A stretch of 5,332 nucleotides of DNA. It comes from an uncultured bacterium (GTDB lineage: Bacteria; Patescibacteria; ABY1; SG8-24; 2-12-FULL-60-25). The translations under genes and the position numbers were made by a program. The stretch is taken from NCBI GenBank assembly GCA_937863195.1, contig CALMET010000094.1, positions 1-5,332 of the forward strand. Reading direction: 5' to 3'. Below are positions 3,623 through 5,332 of the stretch, piece by piece. Under the pieces are notes generated by a model that was given only the letters and a program-made list of their open reading frames with translations, was not told the origin of the DNA and made no database searches. Position 1 is the first letter of the stretch, and every line of letters begins with the position of its first letter.

Positions 3623-5332
3623 ATGGACGCCGTACAGGAGATTAAATCACGACTCGATGTTGCTGATATTGTAGGGGAGTATTTACCCCTCAAACCATCA
3701 GGAACAGGCACGTTTAAGGCGAATTGCCCATTTCATAATGAGCGCACGCCGTCGTTTTTCGTTTCGCGTCCGCGCCAGAGTTGGCATTGTTTTGGTTGTG
3801 ACGAGGGCGGCGATATTTTCTCGTTTGTGCAGCGCATGGAGGGCTTTGGCTTTCGTGAAGCGCTGCAGCATCTCGCCGGTAAAGCCGGTGTGACCTTGCC
3901 GGAGTTTGAACAGAAGCCCGAATACAATAGCAAGCAAAGACTTTTTGAAATTAATGATTTGGCACGTCGCTTCTATCGTTCGACACTCGAGACGGCGCAA
4001 AGCGCTGAGATCGCGCGTGCCTATGTCACGAAGCGCGGCGTCGACACGCTAACGGCAGATTTGTTTTCTCTTGGTTATGCGCCAGATGAATGGTCCTCGT
4101 TTGCAGACTACGCAAAAACAAAGAATGTGACCGATACCGAATTGATTCAGGCCGGCCTCGCGAATAAGCGCGAGAAGGGGAGCGGCGTCTATGATCGTTT
4201 TCGCGGTCGTCTCATGTTTCCTATTTGGGACGTGCAGGGCCATGTGATTGGTTTTACGGCGCGTATTCTCACCGATGCCAAAGACCAACCAAAGTACGTA
4301 AATACGCCAGAAACGCCAGCTTATAAGAAATCCGCGGTGCTTTATGGTTTGGATAAGGCCAAAGGCGCCATTCGCCAAGAGGACATGGCGGTTATCGTTG
4401 AAGGTAATATGGATGTGGTTGGTTCGCACCAATTTAACGTGCAAAATGTTGTCGCTTCGAGCGGTACGGCGTTAACGGGTGAGCAATTGTTTTTGATTAA
4501 GCGTTTTACCACGAATATCGCGATCGCTTTTGATCAAGACTCAGCTGGTGTTGCGGCGACGTTGCGCGGTTTGGATTTGGCGCGCTCTCAGGATTTCTCC
4601 ATTCGCGTGATTCAGTTGCCGCCAGAAGCGGGTAAAGATCCTGATGAGGCGGTGCGTAAAGATCCGCAATTGTGGAGGGATGCGATTAAGAATGCCATTC
4701 CCATCATGGAGTGGGTCTATCGCATGGGCTTTAAGGCCGGATCACCGTCCACACCAGAAGGCAAAAAAGAGATCGTGAAGATGATTTTGCCTGAGATCGG
4801 CCGCATCGCTGATGCCGTCGAGCGCGATCATTGGATGCGCCGTTTGGCCAAGGACCTGGATACGAGCCTGGGTGCCCTTGAGGAGGTTTTACAGAAGCTC
4901 GGCAAGGTGAAGACGTATGGCCCCGTCACGCCCCGTGAAGAGGCGCCTACCGAGGCTCGTATCGAACCAGCTGACCCAGATCGCGTCTGGAATGAGGCCC
5001 AAGAAGAGCGTATTTTGGCGATGTGCTTGTATTTTAAAGAAGATCCTAAGAATATATTGCAAGAATGCGGCTGGCAGGAGCCGGTTTTTGGGCGACCTGA
5101 CTTGTCAAAGCTTTACATGGCACTTGGGACAGCCTATACTCAGATGCGTCAAGAAACTCCGTCCGATATCGTGACGGGAATCCGTCCTCCGGCCTCTCTG
5201 GCGCCGGACGAGACGACGACCTTCGATGCTCTCGCATTTTTTGCGGAGCGCGAATTCCAGGGACAACCGCTTGAGCAACTCAAGCGCGAATTACAGAGGG
5301 ATGCCGCCGCCCTTCAGGACCGCCTGAAGAAA
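3623..5332 (+). CDS. dnaG: DNA primase DnaG, 3' end missing
   Basis: DnaG makes the short RNA primers for lagging-strand synthesis and works with the replicative helicase DnaB at the fork. The frame is open for 570 codons to the right edge; DnaG is commonly about 580-600 residues, so little is missing. The N-terminal CHC2 zinc-binding domain has Cys35, His38, Cys56 and Cys59 (CPFH ... CFGC). The catalytic core has the basic motifs RFRGRLMFP (192-200) and KYVNTPETP (224-232). The Toprim domain carries the catalytic Glu260 in EGNMD (260-264), with Asn262 where Tyr is usual, and the metal-binding DQD at 304-306 (AFDQDSAGVAA). After a variable linker (about 430-452), a C-terminal helical region starting EERILAMCLYF fits the DnaB-interacting domain. 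The ATG at 3623 gives the canonical start MDAVQEIKSRLDVADIVGEY, and an upstream in-frame TAA (3611) excludes a longer form. The ribosome-binding sequence GAGGT (3618-3622) abuts the ATG, an unusually short spacing. Confidence 0.97.
   Translation, partial: MDAVQEIKSRLDVADIVGEYLPLKPSGTGTFKANCPFHNERTPSFFVSRPRQSWHCFGCDEGGDIFSFVQRMEGFGFREALQHLAGKAGVTLPEFEQKPEYNSKQRLFEINDLARRFYRSTLETAQSAEIARAYVTKRGVDTLTADLFSLGYAPDEWSSFADYAKTKNVTDTELIQAGLANKREKGSGVYDRFRGRLMFPIWDVQGHVIGFTARILTDAKDQPKYVNTPETPAYKKSAVLYGLDKAKGAIRQEDMAVIVEGNMDVVGSHQFNVQNVVASSGTALTGEQLFLIKRFTTNIAIAFDQDSAGVAATLRGLDLARSQDFSIRVIQLPPEAGKDPDEAVRKDPQLWRDAIKNAIPIMEWVYRMGFKAGSPSTPEGKKEIVKMILPEIGRIADAVERDHWMRRLAKDLDTSLGALEEVLQKLGKVKTYGPVTPREEAPTEARIEPADPDRVWNEAQEERILAMCLYFKEDPKNILQECGWQEPVFGRPDLSKLYMALGTAYTQMRQETPSDIVTGIRPPASLAPDETTTFDALAFFAEREFQGQPLEQLKRELQRDAAALQDRLKK

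Noticed and set aside
4049..4444. Minus-strand 131-codon open frame
   Set aside because: It is antisense to the conserved core of dnaG, including the RFRGRLMFP and KYVNTPETP motifs.
4917..5174. Plus-strand 85-codon frame inside dnaG
   Set aside because: It is an alternate frame of the dnaG C-terminal region, Arg/Pro/Cys-rich, with no supporting start signal.

Overview
The window looks like a piece of a bacterial chromosome, most likely from the Patescibacteria (Candidate Phyla Radiation). Two housekeeping genes frame it, uvrB at the left edge and dnaG at the right, both on the + strand and both cut by the window. Between them lie about 1.8 kb holding three small, unrelated genes of no recognised function. 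The placement is an inference from the overall look of UvrB and DnaG (DnaG has EGNMD where most bacteria have EGYMD) and from a small membrane-anchored protein with regularly spaced cysteines, a type I associate with that group. No rRNA or other marker is present to confirm it.

Layout: bases 2-1819 carry the last ~605 codons of uvrB (nucleotide excision repair helicase), lacking roughly the first 100 residues. A sigma70-like promoter (TTGACT, 17 nt, TATAGA) follows directly and leads to a 126-residue soluble protein (1883-2263), which ends at a clear hairpin terminator (2284-2316). A second promoter (TTGACA, 16 nt, TAGAAT) drives a 256-residue predicted lipoprotein (2395-3165), followed by a perfect 9-bp hairpin (3190-3211) with a weak T tract. 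An AT-rich gene (3236-3559) then encodes a 107-residue protein with one N-terminal membrane anchor and six periodically spaced cysteines. dnaG (primase) begins at 3623 and runs off the right edge after 570 codons, probably close to its natural end.

The outer genes belong to core DNA metabolism (repair and replication priming). The inner three read as an accessory island. Each differs in base composition: 60-base samples gave about 62% G+C in the 126-residue gene, 62% falling to 50% along the lipoprotein gene, and 30-37% in the cysteine-repeat gene, against about 52% in a uvrB sample. The first two inner genes each carry their own promoter, so they look like self-contained transcription units and not parts of a uvrB-dnaG operon. 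Two of the three products are predicted to lie outside the cytoplasmic membrane and are cysteine-bearing. That may point to a disulfide-stabilised cell-surface role, but nothing in the sequence shows that the three genes work together.

No tRNA, rRNA, CRISPR array, transposase, integrase or insertion-sequence end was seen. No gene-free stretch exceeds 300 bases; the longest is the 131 bases between the first two inner genes.
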